From positions 1,488,001 through 1,552,000 of the forward strand of contig NZ_OESG01000013.1 of assembly GCF_900240945.1 (NCBI RefSeq): DNA of 64,000 bases, in the 5' to 3' direction. Origin of the DNA: Mycobacterium sp. 3519A. GTDB taxonomy: Bacteria; Actinomycetota; Actinomycetes; Mycobacteriales; Mycobacteriaceae. Both the position numbers and the translations under genes were made by a program. Position 1 is the stretch's first letter; every line of letters starts with the position of its first letter. This document shows positions 42,194 through 51,368 of the stretch, in pieces. The notes under the pieces are model-generated. The model was not told the origin of the DNA and made no database searches. It was given only the letters and a program-made list of their open reading frames with translations.

Positions 42194-43318
42194 ATGGCAC
42201 CGAGTGTTCTGGCCGCCGTGCGGGTCGCCCCCAGCACCACCGAAATCAGAGAGCTCCCGATGCCCGAGCTGTCCGACGATTCCGCCTTGCTCAAGGTCGA
42301 GGTCGCCGGCATCTGCGGCACCGATGTGAAGATGTACGCCAAACCGCCCTTCGACGATCCGGTGATCATGGGTCACGAGAACGTCGGCACCATCGCGGCG
42401 GCGGGGGAGAAGTTCAAGCAACTGCACGGCGTCACCGAAGGCGACCGCGTCTTCGTCGAGCACTATGTGGGCTGCTACAACTGCGAATGGTGCCGCATCG
42501 GTGAATACCGGCACTGTGAGGCCACCGACTGGCGCACGAACGCCGATGCCCGCCGGTACGGCTACACCTCGGCGGAGAACCCCGGCACGCTGTGGGGCGG
42601 CTTCTCCGAATACATGTACCTGCCGTGGAACGCCGTGCTGCACAAGGTTCCGGACAGGGTGAGCGCCGAACTGGCCGGCCTGGTGACCCCGCTGTCGAAC
42701 GGCATCGAATGGGCGCTGCTGGCCGCGGGTGTCGGGTACGCCGACACGGTGCTGATCCAGGGGCCCGGTCAGCAAGGCCTCTCACAGGTGGTGGCCTGCA
42801 AGCAGGCGGGCGCGTCGAAGATCATTCTGACCGGCACGACGCGCGACAAGGCACGCCTCGACCTCGCCCTCGAACTCGGCGCCGACGACGTGATCGACAT
42901 CGAGCAGGTCGACCCGCGCGAGGCCGTCATGGATCTCACCGGCGGCCGCGGCGTCGACTTCGTGCTGGACTGCACCTCGCGTGCCGGTGTCGGGCCGGTG
43001 CTGCTCGGCATCGATGTGCTCAAGCGCCGCGAGGGCACACTGCTGATCCAAGGTGAGCTGGCGGCGTTCCCCGACTTTCCGATCAAGCTGCTCACCGAGA
43101 AGGCGATCACCATCAAGAGCGCCCGCGGACACAGCTACCGCGCCTGCGAATTGGCGTTGCAGCAACTGGATTCGGGCCGCTTCCCGCTCGAGCGGCTGTC
43201 CACACATCAGTTCGGCCTCGACCAGGTGGACCGTGCGATCCGCGCGCTCGCCGGTGACACCGCAGACGAGGACGTCATCCACATTTCGCTGATGCCATGG
43301 CTGGGGAAGGACAAGTGA
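42194..43318 (+). CDS. Zinc-dependent alcohol dehydrogenase (threonine/sorbitol dehydrogenase-like)
   Basis: 374 residues, ATG with AAGGAG at 42184-42189. Catalytic zinc residues: the cysteine in [12 protein letters not shown] near 41 and H-E in [10 protein letters not shown] near 60. Structural zinc: [18 protein letters not shown]. The nucleotide site [17 protein letters not shown] departs from the usual GxGxxG by Gln. It is the first gene of a unit with ligK, ligJ and a decarboxylase-family gene, linked to ligK by GTGA overlap, so it probably oxidises a hydroxy intermediate of the same route. The expected CHMS dehydrogenase (LigC) is of another family, so this is not simply LigC. Confidence 0.83.
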   Translation: MAPSVLAAVRVAPSTTEIRELPMPELSDDSALLKVEVAGICGTDVKMYAKPPFDDPVIMGHENVGTIAAAGEKFKQLHGVTEGDRVFVEHYVGCYNCEWCRIGEYRHCEATDWRTNADARRYGYTSAENPGTLWGGFSEYMYLPWNAVLHKVPDRVSAELAGLVTPLSNGIEWALLAAGVGYADTVLIQGPGQQGLSQVVACKQAGASKIILTGTTRDKARLDLALELGADDVIDIEQVDPREAVMDLTGGRGVDFVLDCTSRAGVGPVLLGIDVLKRREGTLLIQGELAAFPDFPIKLLTEKAITIKSARGHSYRACELALQQLDSGRFPLERLSTHQFGLDQVDRAIRALAGDTADEDVIHISLMPWLGKDK

Positions 43319-44013
43319 GCACGCCGACCGTCGTCCGCAATCCACCCCGACCCGACCCCGACGTCCGTGACGCCCTCGGCCAGTACGGGGTGGCCACGAT
43401 CCACGAGGCGCAGGGCCGCACCGGTCTGGTCGCGCCGTACATGACGCCCATCTACACCGGAGCCAGGGTGTGCGGAAGCGCCGTCACAGTCAGCCTGCCG
43501 CCCGACGACAACTGGATGATCCATGTCGCCGTGGAACAGTGTCAGCCAGGCGACGTCCTGGTGGTCGCACCCGAATCACCCTCGGAATACGGTTATTTCG
43601 GTGAGTTGCTGGCAACGACGTTGGCGGCTCGCGGGGTGCGCGGCCTGGTGATCGACGCCGGCTGTCGCGATATCGCCGAGTTGACGGAGATGAAGTTCCC
43701 GGTGTGGTCCAAGTGCGTATCCGCGCAGGGCACGGTCAAGAAGCGCCTCGGCTCGGTGAACATCCCGGTAACGTGCGCAGGCGCCGCGGTCGAACCCGGC
43801 GACGTGATCATCGGCGACGACGACGGCGTGGTGGTGGTGCCGCGCGCGAAAGCCGCCGAGGTGCTGGCAGCGGCCAAGGCCAGAGAGGAGAAGGAGGCGC
43901 GTTCGCGCGAGCGCTATCAGCGCGGCGAGCTGTTCCTCGACATCAACGACATGCGAGGCGAACTCGAACGTCTCGGCCTTCGCTACGTCGACTACGAGCA
44001 GGCGTCGCAATGA
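43315..44013 (+). CDS. ligK: 4-carboxy-4-hydroxy-2-oxoadipate aldolase (LigK/ProA type)
   Basis: 232 residues from a GTG overlapping the dehydrogenase stop. An RraA-fold class II pyruvate aldolase: [21 protein letters not shown] near 23-43, the metal/pyruvate site [20 protein letters not shown] with the Arg-Asp pair in [10 protein letters not shown] near 118-127, and a C-terminal helical tail typical of LigK rather than RraA. It cleaves 4-carboxy-4-hydroxy-2-oxoadipate to pyruvate and oxaloacetate, the last step of protocatechuate 4,5-cleavage and of gallate degradation. Next to ligJ, whose product is its substrate. Confidence 0.88.
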   Translation: MSTPTVVRNPPRPDPDVRDALGQYGVATIHEAQGRTGLVAPYMTPIYTGARVCGSAVTVSLPPDDNWMIHVAVEQCQPGDVLVVAPESPSEYGYFGELLATTLAARGVRGLVIDAGCRDIAELTEMKFPVWSKCVSAQGTVKKRLGSVNIPVTCAGAAVEPGDVIIGDDDGVVVVPRAKAAEVLAAAKAREEKEARSRERYQRGELFLDINDMRGELERLGLRYVDYEQASQ

Positions 44014-45029
44014 TCATCGACGTCCACGGCCACTACACAACGGCGCCTGCCGAACAGCAGCGGTTCCGCACCGATCAGCTCGCCGCGTTGGAGGACCCGT
44101 CGCTGCCACCGCCCGCCCCGGCGCGGATCACCGACGACGAGATCCGCGAAAGCATCGAGCGCAACCAACTGCGGCTGCTGCGTGAGCGCGGTGGAGATCT
44201 GATGCTGTTCTCGCCGAAGGCTTCCGGCATGGAGCACCACGTCACCGACCAGGCGACCGCCGTCGAGTGGGCCAGGGCGTCCAACGACCTCGTGCACCGG
44301 GTCGCCGAACTGTTCCCCGACTCCTTCGTCCCGGTGGCGCAGCTGCCGCAGACCCCCGACGGGGACCTCGGGCCTGTGGTCGACGAATTGCGGCGCTGTG
44401 TCGAGGAACTCGGCTTCGTCGGATGCAACGTCAATCCCGATCCCTCGGCCGGTTACTGGGCCACGCCGCCGATGACCGACGAGTACTGGTATCCGCTGTA
44501 CGAGGCGATGGTGGAGCTCGAAGTGCCCGCCATGGTGCACGTCTCGACGTCGTGCAACCCCAACTTCCACACCCTCGGTGCGCACTACCTCAATGCCGAC
44601 ACCAGTGTCTTCATGCAATTCGTCCTGGCGGACCTCTTCGTGAAGTATCCGAGTTTGACCTTCGTCATTCCGCACGGGGGCGGGGCGGTGCCGTACCACT
44701 GGGGCAGGTACCGCGGGCTGGCGGAGCGGCTGGGCAGACCCGACCCCGCCGAGCTGCTACGCAACGTGTACTTCGACACCTGCGTCTACCACCAACCCGG
44801 AATCGATTTGCTGGCCAACGTGATTCCGGCGGAGAACATCCTGTTCGCCTCCGAGATGCTCGGCGCGGTACGAGGTGCCGACCCGGAGACCGGGGTGGCA
44901 TGGGACGACACTTTGGTCTACGTCGAGAACCTCGCGCTGACGGACATCAACCGGCAAGCGATCGTCGAATTGAATGCCCGCCGCGCATACCCGCGTCTGC
45001 ATCGGCGGCTCGCCGCCGCAGGAAGGTGA
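44010..45029 (+). CDS. ligJ: 4-oxalomesaconate hydratase (LigJ-type amidohydrolase)
   Basis: 339 residues, ATG overlapping the ligK stop. Amidohydrolase superfamily with the HxH pair at H6/H8 ([10 protein letters not shown]), [17 protein letters not shown] near 131-147, a metal histidine in [16 protein letters not shown], and [20 protein letters not shown] near 215-234. The pattern and the ligK partner fit 4-oxalomesaconate hydratase, which makes 4-carboxy-4-hydroxy-2-oxoadipate. Aminocarboxymuconate-semialdehyde-decarboxylase relatives are the main alternative. No ring-cleaving LigAB, LigC or LigI lies in the window. Confidence 0.83.
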   Translation: MIIDVHGHYTTAPAEQQRFRTDQLAALEDPSLPPPAPARITDDEIRESIERNQLRLLRERGGDLMLFSPKASGMEHHVTDQATAVEWARASNDLVHRVAELFPDSFVPVAQLPQTPDGDLGPVVDELRRCVEELGFVGCNVNPDPSAGYWATPPMTDEYWYPLYEAMVELEVPAMVHVSTSCNPNFHTLGAHYLNADTSVFMQFVLADLFVKYPSLTFVIPHGGGAVPYHWGRYRGLAERLGRPDPAELLRNVYFDTCVYHQPGIDLLANVIPAENILFASEMLGAVRGADPETGVAWDDTLVYVENLALTDINRQAIVELNARRAYPRLHRRLAAAGR

Positions 45030-45033
45030 GTGG

Positions 45034-46020
45034 ATGTCCAATCTGCATCTGACGTTCGCGTGCGGTGACTACGACCGCACCCGCGCGCTCGAGGACGGCA
45101 GCGTGCGTGCCGACGGCATCGACCTCACCTATCTTCGGCTGCCGGTGGAGGAGACGTTCTTCCGGATGCTGCGGCACCGCGAATTCGACGTCGCGGAGAT
45201 GTCGCTGTCCACCTATGTCGCGACGCTGGACCGCGACGCGCGCCCGTTCGTCGCGCTTCCGGTGTTCACCTCGCGGATGTTCCGCCACGGCGGGGTGTAC
45301 ATCAACGCCGACGCCGGCATCTCGGTGCCATCGGACCTGCGCGGTAAGCGGGTGGCCTCCCCGGAGTTCCAGTTGACGGCGGGCGTGTGGATCAGAGGCA
45401 TCCTCGCCGAACACCACGGCGTGCCAATCGATTCGGTCACCTACTTCACCGGCGGACAGGAGACACCGGGGCGTATCGAGAAGGGCAAGGTGGACACCGG
45501 ACTCGACATCCGCCCGATACCGACAGGTGCCACACTTGCCAGGATGCTCGCCGACGGGGAGATCGACGCGTTGTACACGCCGCGGGTGCCCAGTCCGTTC
45601 CGCGACGGTGACAAGCGGGTCAAGCGGTTGTTCGAGGACGTGGTCGCCGTCGAGAGAGAGTACTTCGCGGCGACGCGGATCTTCCCGATCATGCACGTCG
45701 TCGTGCTCCGCGCCGAACTCTACGAACGGCATCGGTGGATCGCCCAGTCGCTGTACAAGGCGTGCCTGCGGGCGCGCGATCTGGCCTACGAACGCATCTA
45801 CGATTCGTCGGCACTGCGGTTCATGGAGCCATGGCTGATCCAGCATCTCGAGGAGTCGCGCGAGTTGCTGGGCCGCGACTACTGGTCCTACGGCCTTGCT
45901 GACAACGAACACGTGCTCGACGCGTTCCTCGGCTATCACCACGCGCAAGGACTGTCCCGCAACCGGTATGAGCCCGCCGACCTGTTCGCACCGGAGACGA
46001 CGGAAGCGTTCGTCATCTGA
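45034..46020 (+). CDS. 4,5-dihydroxyphthalate decarboxylase family protein (paralogue 2)
   Basis: 328 residues, ATG with GGAAGG upstream and 4 bases after ligJ. LHLTFACGDYDRTRALEDGS at the N-terminus, MLRHREFDVAEMSLSTYVAT near 48-67, and LRGKRVASPEFQLTAGVWIRGIL near 104-126 match the phthalate-pathway decarboxylase closely. The product would be protocatechuate from 4,5-dihydroxyphthalate, which would connect to the pca operon 10 kb away or to a 4,5-cleavage route through ligJ and ligK. The family also contains proteins of unknown activity, so the exact acid is inferred. Confidence 0.8.
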   Translation: MSNLHLTFACGDYDRTRALEDGSVRADGIDLTYLRLPVEETFFRMLRHREFDVAEMSLSTYVATLDRDARPFVALPVFTSRMFRHGGVYINADAGISVPSDLRGKRVASPEFQLTAGVWIRGILAEHHGVPIDSVTYFTGGQETPGRIEKGKVDTGLDIRPIPTGATLARMLADGEIDALYTPRVPSPFRDGDKRVKRLFEDVVAVEREYFAATRIFPIMHVVVLRAELYERHRWIAQSLYKACLRARDLAYERIYDSSALRFMEPWLIQHLEESRELLGRDYWSYGLADNEHVLDAFLGYHHAQGLSRNRYEPADLFAPETTEAFVI

Positions 46021-46137
46021 TGCGTTCGACCGCCGAACGTGAACTTGTGCGCGAAAAACTCGCCAAATTTCGAGCGGTAACGAACGTTCGCGCGGAAAGG
46101 GTGGGCGAAAAACGGGGGGTTCACAGGAACGCGCCGG

Positions 46138-46175
46138 CATGATAGAAATCACACTGATGGTCTGAATGTCAGTCC
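46138..46175. promoter_or_regulatory. Upstream element shared with the third solute-binding gene
   Basis: The 25 bases 46138-46162 match 53284-53308 at 23 positions, and an AGTCC follows at the same offset in both. Within this copy ACTGA (46153-46157) and TCAGT (46169-46173) form an inverted repeat around an imperfect TGGT-N3-AATG. It ends 31 bases before the GTG of the first solute-binding gene. The rest of the 186-base spacer (46021-46206) shows only the palindrome CGAACGTTCG (46081-46090). Confidence 0.6.
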
Positions 46176-46206
46176 ATTCACAGTGGCAGATCATGAGGAG
46201 TGAGCC

Positions 46207-47313
46207 GTGAGAATCCGTTCGGCTAGCTATGTAGTGGTGGCTCTGGTGTTGCTCCTGACCGCGGCGTGCGGTAGCAGCCCGACCGCGTCCAACACCGGTT
46301 CCGCGCCGGCGGGCGCGACCGCGGCGCAACAGGTCTACGACCAGATCAACGGGCTGACCGGGGAGGAGCGCAGCAAGACGCTGCTCGACCTCGCCAAGAA
46401 GGACGGCACGCTGTCGCTGTACACGTCGAACACCGATATGGACGACGTCGTAAAGGCCTTCGAGGACAAGTACGGGCTGAAAGTCGAAACGTACCGGGCG
46501 AATTCGGAGACGGTGCTGCAGCGTGTGCTACAGGAGGCCAGCGCAAACTATCAGGGCGCGGACCTGGTGGAGACCAATGCAGGTGAGCTCAACGCCATGC
46601 AGCAACGGCAGCTGCTCTACCCGTACAAGGGCGAACTGCGGGACAAGGTCCGGCCGGAGGGCCGCAAGGACGGCTGGACGGCGGACCGCTTCAATGCGTT
46701 CGTGATCGGCTGGAACACCGCCAAGGTGCCTGCGGGCACGGAACCACAGTCGCTGCGCGACCTGACGGCACCGCAGTGGAAGGGCCGCATCGGCCTGGAA
46801 CTCGGTGACGTGGACTGGTTCGCCGCGATGTACGAGTTCTACAAGTCGCAGGGCCAGTCCGACGACCAGATCATGAGCTTCTTCCACCAGCTGGGCGCGA
46901 ATGCCAAGATCGCCAAGGGCCACACTGTGATGGGCGAACTGCTGGCCGCTGGCCAGTTCGACGTCGCGGTGTCGATCTACTCGCACACCGTCGACAACGC
47001 CGCCGAGAAGGGCGCGCCGGTGACTTGGCGAAAGGACGGCAAGCCGGTGCAACCGGTGGTGCTGCGGCCCAACGGCGCCGGTTTGATGAAGTCGGCCAAG
47101 CATCCCGCCGCTGCGCTGCTGTTCTTCGACTTCCTGCTGACCGACGGACAGAAGGCCATCGCCGGGGCGAACCGAATCGGTGCGATCCCGACTGCCGAGG
47201 ACCCGCTGGCCGGCGTACAGACGGTCACCACGCCCGAAGAGGAACTGCTCAACAACGCCCAGAAGTGGAGTGACACGTACAAGAGCGTGACCGACGCGGG
47301 CGGCAAGACGTAA
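46207..47313 (+). CDS. ABC solute-binding lipoprotein, iron/organic-acid type (copy 1)
   Basis: 368 residues from a GTG with GAGGAG at 46195-46200. A lipoprotein signal peptide with lipobox LTAAC (Cys at about 21), then a family 1 periplasmic-binding fold: DGTLSLYTSNTDMDDVVKAF, NSETVLQRVLQEASANYQGAD-type hinge region, NAFVIGWNTAKVPAG, and a C-terminal HPAAALLFFDFLLTDGQKAI. The fold is that of Fe3+ (FutA/FbpA) and 2-aminoethylphosphonate binders, but the tyrosines that bind ferric iron are not obvious, so an anionic organic ligand is likelier. No permease is adjacent. One permease-ATPase pair at 54.6-57.5 kb could serve all copies. Confidence 0.85.
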   Translation: MRIRSASYVVVALVLLLTAACGSSPTASNTGSAPAGATAAQQVYDQINGLTGEERSKTLLDLAKKDGTLSLYTSNTDMDDVVKAFEDKYGLKVETYRANSETVLQRVLQEASANYQGADLVETNAGELNAMQQRQLLYPYKGELRDKVRPEGRKDGWTADRFNAFVIGWNTAKVPAGTEPQSLRDLTAPQWKGRIGLELGDVDWFAAMYEFYKSQGQSDDQIMSFFHQLGANAKIAKGHTVMGELLAAGQFDVAVSIYSHTVDNAAEKGAPVTWRKDGKPVQPVVLRPNGAGLMKSAKHPAAALLFFDFLLTDGQKAIAGANRIGAIPTAEDPLAGVQTVTTPEEELLNNAQKWSDTYKSVTDAGGKT

Positions 47314-47355
47314 CTCGCGAAAACGCAAGGGCAACACCACAACGGAAAGGTTGAC

Positions 47356-48423
47356 GTGACCACGCATACCACCACGAAGGTCTCGCACTATCACGTGCAG
47401 AAGAAGCGACGGGCCGACTTCATCGAGGAGTGGCGCAGCTACCAGAAGACGGTTGTCGCCCTCGAAGACGTGACCATGGTCGAGACCGAGCGGGGGACCC
47501 GCATCGGTGTGTATGTCGGTGCCGACGGCGATCGGCCGACCCGCTCGATGGACGCCCTCGCCCACGAGTTCGACCCCGGCGTGGTGTCCACCATCCATCG
47601 GCATTCGTGGGACGCCATGGTCCTGGTGGTGGCAGGTCACGGCTGGACCGAGATCGACGGTCAGCGAATCGACTGGGGCCCAGGCGATTCGCTGCACATA
47701 CCCGCGTGGGCCTGGCACCGGTCCGGCAACGACGGGGACGTCACCGCGCGTTACCTGACGTTCTCCAGCGAGCCGCTGCTGGAGACGATGGGCATGTCGG
47801 TCATCGAGGACGCCGGACACACGCCGGTCAGCGAATTGCCGGGCCGGCCGGCCTATTCCGCGGAGGTCACTGGCGACGACCCGTACGCCCGGCGGATCCG
47901 CAGGCTGGCCCGCGATCAGCGGGCCCGCCGCTCGGGACGGCTGCATACCGACTGGGACGAACTCGAGTTGCTGCCCACCCCGCGCGGCACCCGCACGACG
48001 TTCCTGCTCGACCGCGCGAACGGCTATCAAGCGTCGGGCATCTCGATGGCGATGTTCGAAATCGGGCCCGGCCGCGGCCAGTCGATGCACCGGCATGCCG
48101 GTGAGGCGTGGCTGTACGTCCTCGAAGGCGCCGGCCACAGCTATCTCGGCACCGAACCCGAAGGCGGCACGGACTACCCGTGGAAGAAGGGCGACCTCAT
48201 AGTCGTCGACCACTTCCTGTGGCACCAGCACTTCAACGATGATCCGGAGAAGACCGCGAAAGTCGTGCGGATCCACATGTTCGACAGCCTGCTCGACACC
48301 ATGCGGGTGCTGATGGATCCAATGGTGCTCTTCGAGGAGCCGCCGGAGCACATCAGGGATGCGCAAGCCGGTGACATCAGCACCGTCGACTGGCCGGAGG
48401 TGAGGCGGCCGACATGGCCGTGA
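47356..48423 (+). CDS. Bicupin protein (cupin 1)
   Basis: 355 residues from a GTG with GGAAAGG upstream. Two cupin barrels. The first has STIHRHSWDAMVLVVAGHG with HxH near 81/83 and a later His in PAWAWHRSGND. The second has QSMHRHAGEAWLYVLEGAGH (HxH-E near 245-248) and VDHFLWHQHFNDD. Both sites look able to bind a metal such as Fe2+, so a ring-cleaving dioxygenase or an isomerase is possible. The WHQHFN ending is shared with cupins 2 and 3. It overlaps the AAA+ ATPase gene by 10 bases. Confidence 0.78.
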   Translation: MTTHTTTKVSHYHVQKKRRADFIEEWRSYQKTVVALEDVTMVETERGTRIGVYVGADGDRPTRSMDALAHEFDPGVVSTIHRHSWDAMVLVVAGHGWTEIDGQRIDWGPGDSLHIPAWAWHRSGNDGDVTARYLTFSSEPLLETMGMSVIEDAGHTPVSELPGRPAYSAEVTGDDPYARRIRRLARDQRARRSGRLHTDWDELELLPTPRGTRTTFLLDRANGYQASGISMAMFEIGPGRGQSMHRHAGEAWLYVLEGAGHSYLGTEPEGGTDYPWKKGDLIVVDHFLWHQHFNDDPEKTAKVVRIHMFDSLLDTMRVLMDPMVLFEEPPEHIRDAQAGDISTVDWPEVRRPTWP

Positions 48424-49316
48424 CGCCAAAAGCGCTGCCGCCCGGGGTGTTGTCCGTCCACGTGCTGCCCGCCGATCATCACGACGGGCCGTGGGACCAC
48501 ATCCTCACCGCACCTGGTGTGAAGGAGCGCTTGCTCAACCACGCGCTGCTGACGCTGCTGCATGGGCCCGCACTGGCCACCCTGGCCGGGCTGCCACACG
48601 GTCTGATCATCCTGTCCGGTCCGCCGGGTACCGGTAAGACGACGTTGGCCCGCGGGCTCGCGCAGATGGCGGCGCGGTCGGTGGCACCGCGCGGTGCGAC
48701 GACGTACGTCGAGATCGACCCACACGCCTTTCCCAGCGAGCTGTTGGGCGAAAGTCAGCGCAATATCACGCAATTGATGACGGACACGATTCCGGAGCTC
48801 GCGGCGCGGCGCCCGCATACGATCGTGCTCATCGACGAGGTGGAGAGCTTCGCGGTGCGCCGGTCGGCCGCGTCGTTCGGCGCCAACCCGGTCGACGTGC
48901 ATCGCGCCACCGATGCGCTGCTGGCCGGGATCGACGCCGTCGCCGCCGATCTGCCGCGAGTGTTGTTCGTCGCGACGACCAATTTCACCGACGCCGTCGA
49001 CGAGGCGTTTCTGTCGCGCGCGGATCTGGTGCTGCGGCTGTCGCTGCCGGACACCACGACGATCGGGCAGATCATTCGGCACAGCCTGCAGGAGCTGGCG
49101 GTGCTGTGGCCGGGAGTGCGCCCGCTGGCCAACGACGACGGTCTGCACGCCAAGCTCGCCGACGCGTGCGCGGGTCTGGACGGGCGCCGGGTGCGCAAGC
49201 TGATGCTGTCGGCGTTGGCGCTGCGCCAGGAGGTCACGCGCGACCCGAACGAGCTCGCCGCGGACGACTTGCTCACCGCGGTCGAATACCTCACGACGGA
49301 GTCCGTCGACGCCTGA
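48414..49316 (+). CDS. AAA+ ATPase, Pch2/TRIP13-like
   Basis: 300 residues, a single AAA+ module. Walker A LSGPPGTGKTTLARG (69-76 core), the pore-side SELLGESQRNITQLMTD near 105-121, Walker B VLIDEVESFAVRR near 138-150, then ANPVDVHRATDALLAGIDAV and sensor 1 VLFVATTNFTDAVDEAFLSRADL. The DEVES and xxPxDxxRxxDALLxxID arrangement is characteristic of Pch2/TRIP13, which remodels HORMA proteins. It lacks their N-terminal substrate domain beyond about 50 residues. No HORMA protein or nucleotidyltransferase is nearby. Within this operon it could remodel or reactivate a metabolic enzyme. That is speculative. Confidence 0.8.
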   Translation: MAVTPKALPPGVLSVHVLPADHHDGPWDHILTAPGVKERLLNHALLTLLHGPALATLAGLPHGLIILSGPPGTGKTTLARGLAQMAARSVAPRGATTYVEIDPHAFPSELLGESQRNITQLMTDTIPELAARRPHTIVLIDEVESFAVRRSAASFGANPVDVHRATDALLAGIDAVAADLPRVLFVATTNFTDAVDEAFLSRADLVLRLSLPDTTTIGQIIRHSLQELAVLWPGVRPLANDDGLHAKLADACAGLDGRRVRKLMLSALALRQEVTRDPNELAADDLLTAVEYLTTESVDA

Positions 49317-49335
49317 GTCAGGAAGGAACGAGCCG

Positions 49336-50439
49336 ATGGGCCTTCGACATCGACCTGCACGGGGGATGGCGGTGGTTGCCATCGGTCTGGCGGCCACGCT
49401 GATCGCGGCATGTGGCGCACCGCCCCACTCCGGGTCTGACGATCGCCAGGCGGCGCCGACCACGAGCAAGCCGTGGGACGGGCTTACCGGGACGCAACGC
49501 GAAGACGCGCTCGTCGCGGCCGCGAAGGCCGAAGGCGAACTGACCGTGTACTCGGCGTTCAACGACGAGCAGGCGATGGCCGACGCGTTCACGAAGAAGT
49601 ACGGCATCAAAGTCAACGTCTACAACGCGAACTCCGAGACCGTCCTGCAACGCGTCGTACAGGAGGCCACCGCGCACAAGCTGACCAACGATGTGCTGGT
49701 GGCGCCGGCCACCGATATGACGGCGGTGGAATCCAAGGGCCTGCTTGGTGATTACCGCTCGCCATACCGCGATGCGATGCCCGACGCGGGCAAGTCGACG
49801 GGATGGACCGGAGTGCGGCGGCTGGCGTTCGTTGCCGGCTACAACACCGGAAAGCTGACGGCCACCGATCTGCCCGCTGATTACGCCGGTTTCGCCGATC
49901 CGAAGTGGAACGGTCGAATCAGCATGGAGTACAGCGATATCGACTGGTACGCGACCGTGCGACGGTATTACCAGCAGCGGGGCATGTCGGACGACGACAT
50001 CTCGACGATGTTCCGAAAGATCGCGGCGAACTCCAAGACCGCCAAAGGCCATACGGTGCAGGCCGAACTGCTGGCCGCGGGCCAGTTCGACGTGGCGCTG
50101 TCGGTATACACGCAGTCGGTCAACCGACTCGTCGACAAGGGCGCGCAGGTGGCCTTCGGTGAGGGCACCGGCCACATCGTCTCCCCGGTGGTGGTCAGAT
50201 ACGACGCAGGCGGCGTGATGGGCGGCACCGACAATCCCGCCGGGGCGGCGCTGTATCTGGACTTTCAACTCGGGCCTGACGGTGCCGCGGTCGACCAGCA
50301 GTTGCGCGCGCTGCCGCCACTGCCAACGGCGCACGATCCGTTGGCCGGCGCGCAGGTAATCGATCTGGACGTCGCCGACTTGGTGGCAAACCGCGCCAAG
50401 ATCGCCGACGAGTACAACCAGTTGGTAACGGGATCCTGA
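49336..50439 (+). CDS. ABC solute-binding lipoprotein (copy 2)
   Basis: 367 residues, ATG with GGAAGG upstream. Lipobox LIAAC near 28-32, after a positively charged start. The paralogous block EGELTVYSAFNDEQAMADAF, then NANSETVLQRVVQEA and GRISMEYSDIDWYATVRRYY, align along the whole length with copies 1, 3 and 4. The aromatic and acidic ligand-side residues differ (VLVAPATDM replaces the VETNAGEL-type segment of the others), so it may bind a different ligand. It is 19 bases after the AAA+ gene and 38 before the dienelactone hydrolase. Confidence 0.85.
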   Translation: MGLRHRPARGMAVVAIGLAATLIAACGAPPHSGSDDRQAAPTTSKPWDGLTGTQREDALVAAAKAEGELTVYSAFNDEQAMADAFTKKYGIKVNVYNANSETVLQRVVQEATAHKLTNDVLVAPATDMTAVESKGLLGDYRSPYRDAMPDAGKSTGWTGVRRLAFVAGYNTGKLTATDLPADYAGFADPKWNGRISMEYSDIDWYATVRRYYQQRGMSDDDISTMFRKIAANSKTAKGHTVQAELLAAGQFDVALSVYTQSVNRLVDKGAQVAFGEGTGHIVSPVVVRYDAGGVMGGTDNPAGAALYLDFQLGPDGAAVDQQLRALPPLPTAHDPLAGAQVIDLDVADLVANRAKIADEYNQLVTGS

Positions 50440-50477
50440 GCAGGACAAGATGATCCGGTGAAAGAGGAACACAGCAT

Positions 50478-51338
50478 ATGTGTGTAGAGCCGAAAGGTGT
50501 CCCGCCCCTGCGCACCGCCGACGTGCGCGGGCCGAGTGATCGAATCCCGCCGGGCGAGCTGACCCGGTTGGGGTCGGACTCCTACGGTTGGGTGGCCATC
50601 CCCAACGACGTCGATGCGGCGCTGCCGATCGTCGTCATTTGCCATGAGCGCTACGGCGTCGTGCGCCACACCGTCGAACTCACCGAGAAGTTCGCAGGTG
50701 CCGGATTCGCCTCGGTGGCACCGGATTTCTTTGCCGACATGGACCTGTCCGGTGAACACGAGCGACTGCCCGACATCAGTGACGCCGCAGCGCTGCGTCA
50801 CCTCGACGCGGCGGCGTCATACGTCCGCGGCCTCGATCCCCGTCTCAGCGGGACACCCATCGCCGTCGTCGGAATCTGTCGAACCGGCAGCTACGGGATC
50901 GTCGCCGACGCAGCTCGCGACGACGTCGCCGCCGCGGTGCTGCTCTACGGCGGCGCGCAACCACGGGAGTACGAGATCGGCGAACTGCGCACGACGCCGT
51001 ATGTGGAGCTGATCAAGGCCGGTACAGCGCCGGTGCTGGGGATCTGGGGAGAAAAGGACCACACCATGTCCGTCGAGCACGTCCGGCGGTTGCGTGACGA
51101 TCTCGAAGACGCCCGGCGCAGTTACGACTTCGCGCTGTACCAGGACCTGCCGCACGGCTGGCTCAACGACACGATGCCCGGCCGGTTCCGCGCGGAGCAG
51201 GCCCGCGAAACCTTCGAGCTGATGGTGTCGTGGCTGCGAACGGTCACCTCGAAGCAGCAATCAGGGCAGGTGCGCTGGCGCTTCACGTCGACCATCGCCG
51301 ACGATTACGACTTCGCCAGCAACACGCGTCAACACTGA
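50478..51338 (+). CDS. Dienelactone hydrolase family protein
   Basis: 286 residues. Alpha/beta hydrolase with a Cys-Asp-His triad as in dienelactone hydrolases: C134 in VVGICRTGSYG, D194 in IWGEKDHTMS and H226 in DLPHGWLND. The substrate-side residues ICHERYG near 54-60 include the Glu that activates the cysteine in DLH. A roughly 30-residue N-terminal extension and an Arg/Thr-rich tail lie outside the core. It would open a lactone produced in aromatic ring cleavage or related chemistry. Position between a solute-binding protein and an isochorismatase-fold gene supports a catabolic role. Confidence 0.85.
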   Translation: MCVEPKGVPPLRTADVRGPSDRIPPGELTRLGSDSYGWVAIPNDVDAALPIVVICHERYGVVRHTVELTEKFAGAGFASVAPDFFADMDLSGEHERLPDISDAAALRHLDAAASYVRGLDPRLSGTPIAVVGICRTGSYGIVADAARDDVAAAVLLYGGAQPREYEIGELRTTPYVELIKAGTAPVLGIWGEKDHTMSVEHVRRLRDDLEDARRSYDFALYQDLPHGWLNDTMPGRFRAEQARETFELMVSWLRTVTSKQQSGQVRWRFTSTIADDYDFASNTRQH

Positions 51339-51368
51339 GTTCACAACATGTTTGGAGTTCGATAGCCA

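Noticed and set aside
48414..49316. CBASS or other anti-phage system around the TRIP13-like ATPase
   Set aside because: No CD-NTase, HORMA protein or effector nuclease/membrane protein is adjacent; all neighbours are metabolic or transport genes.
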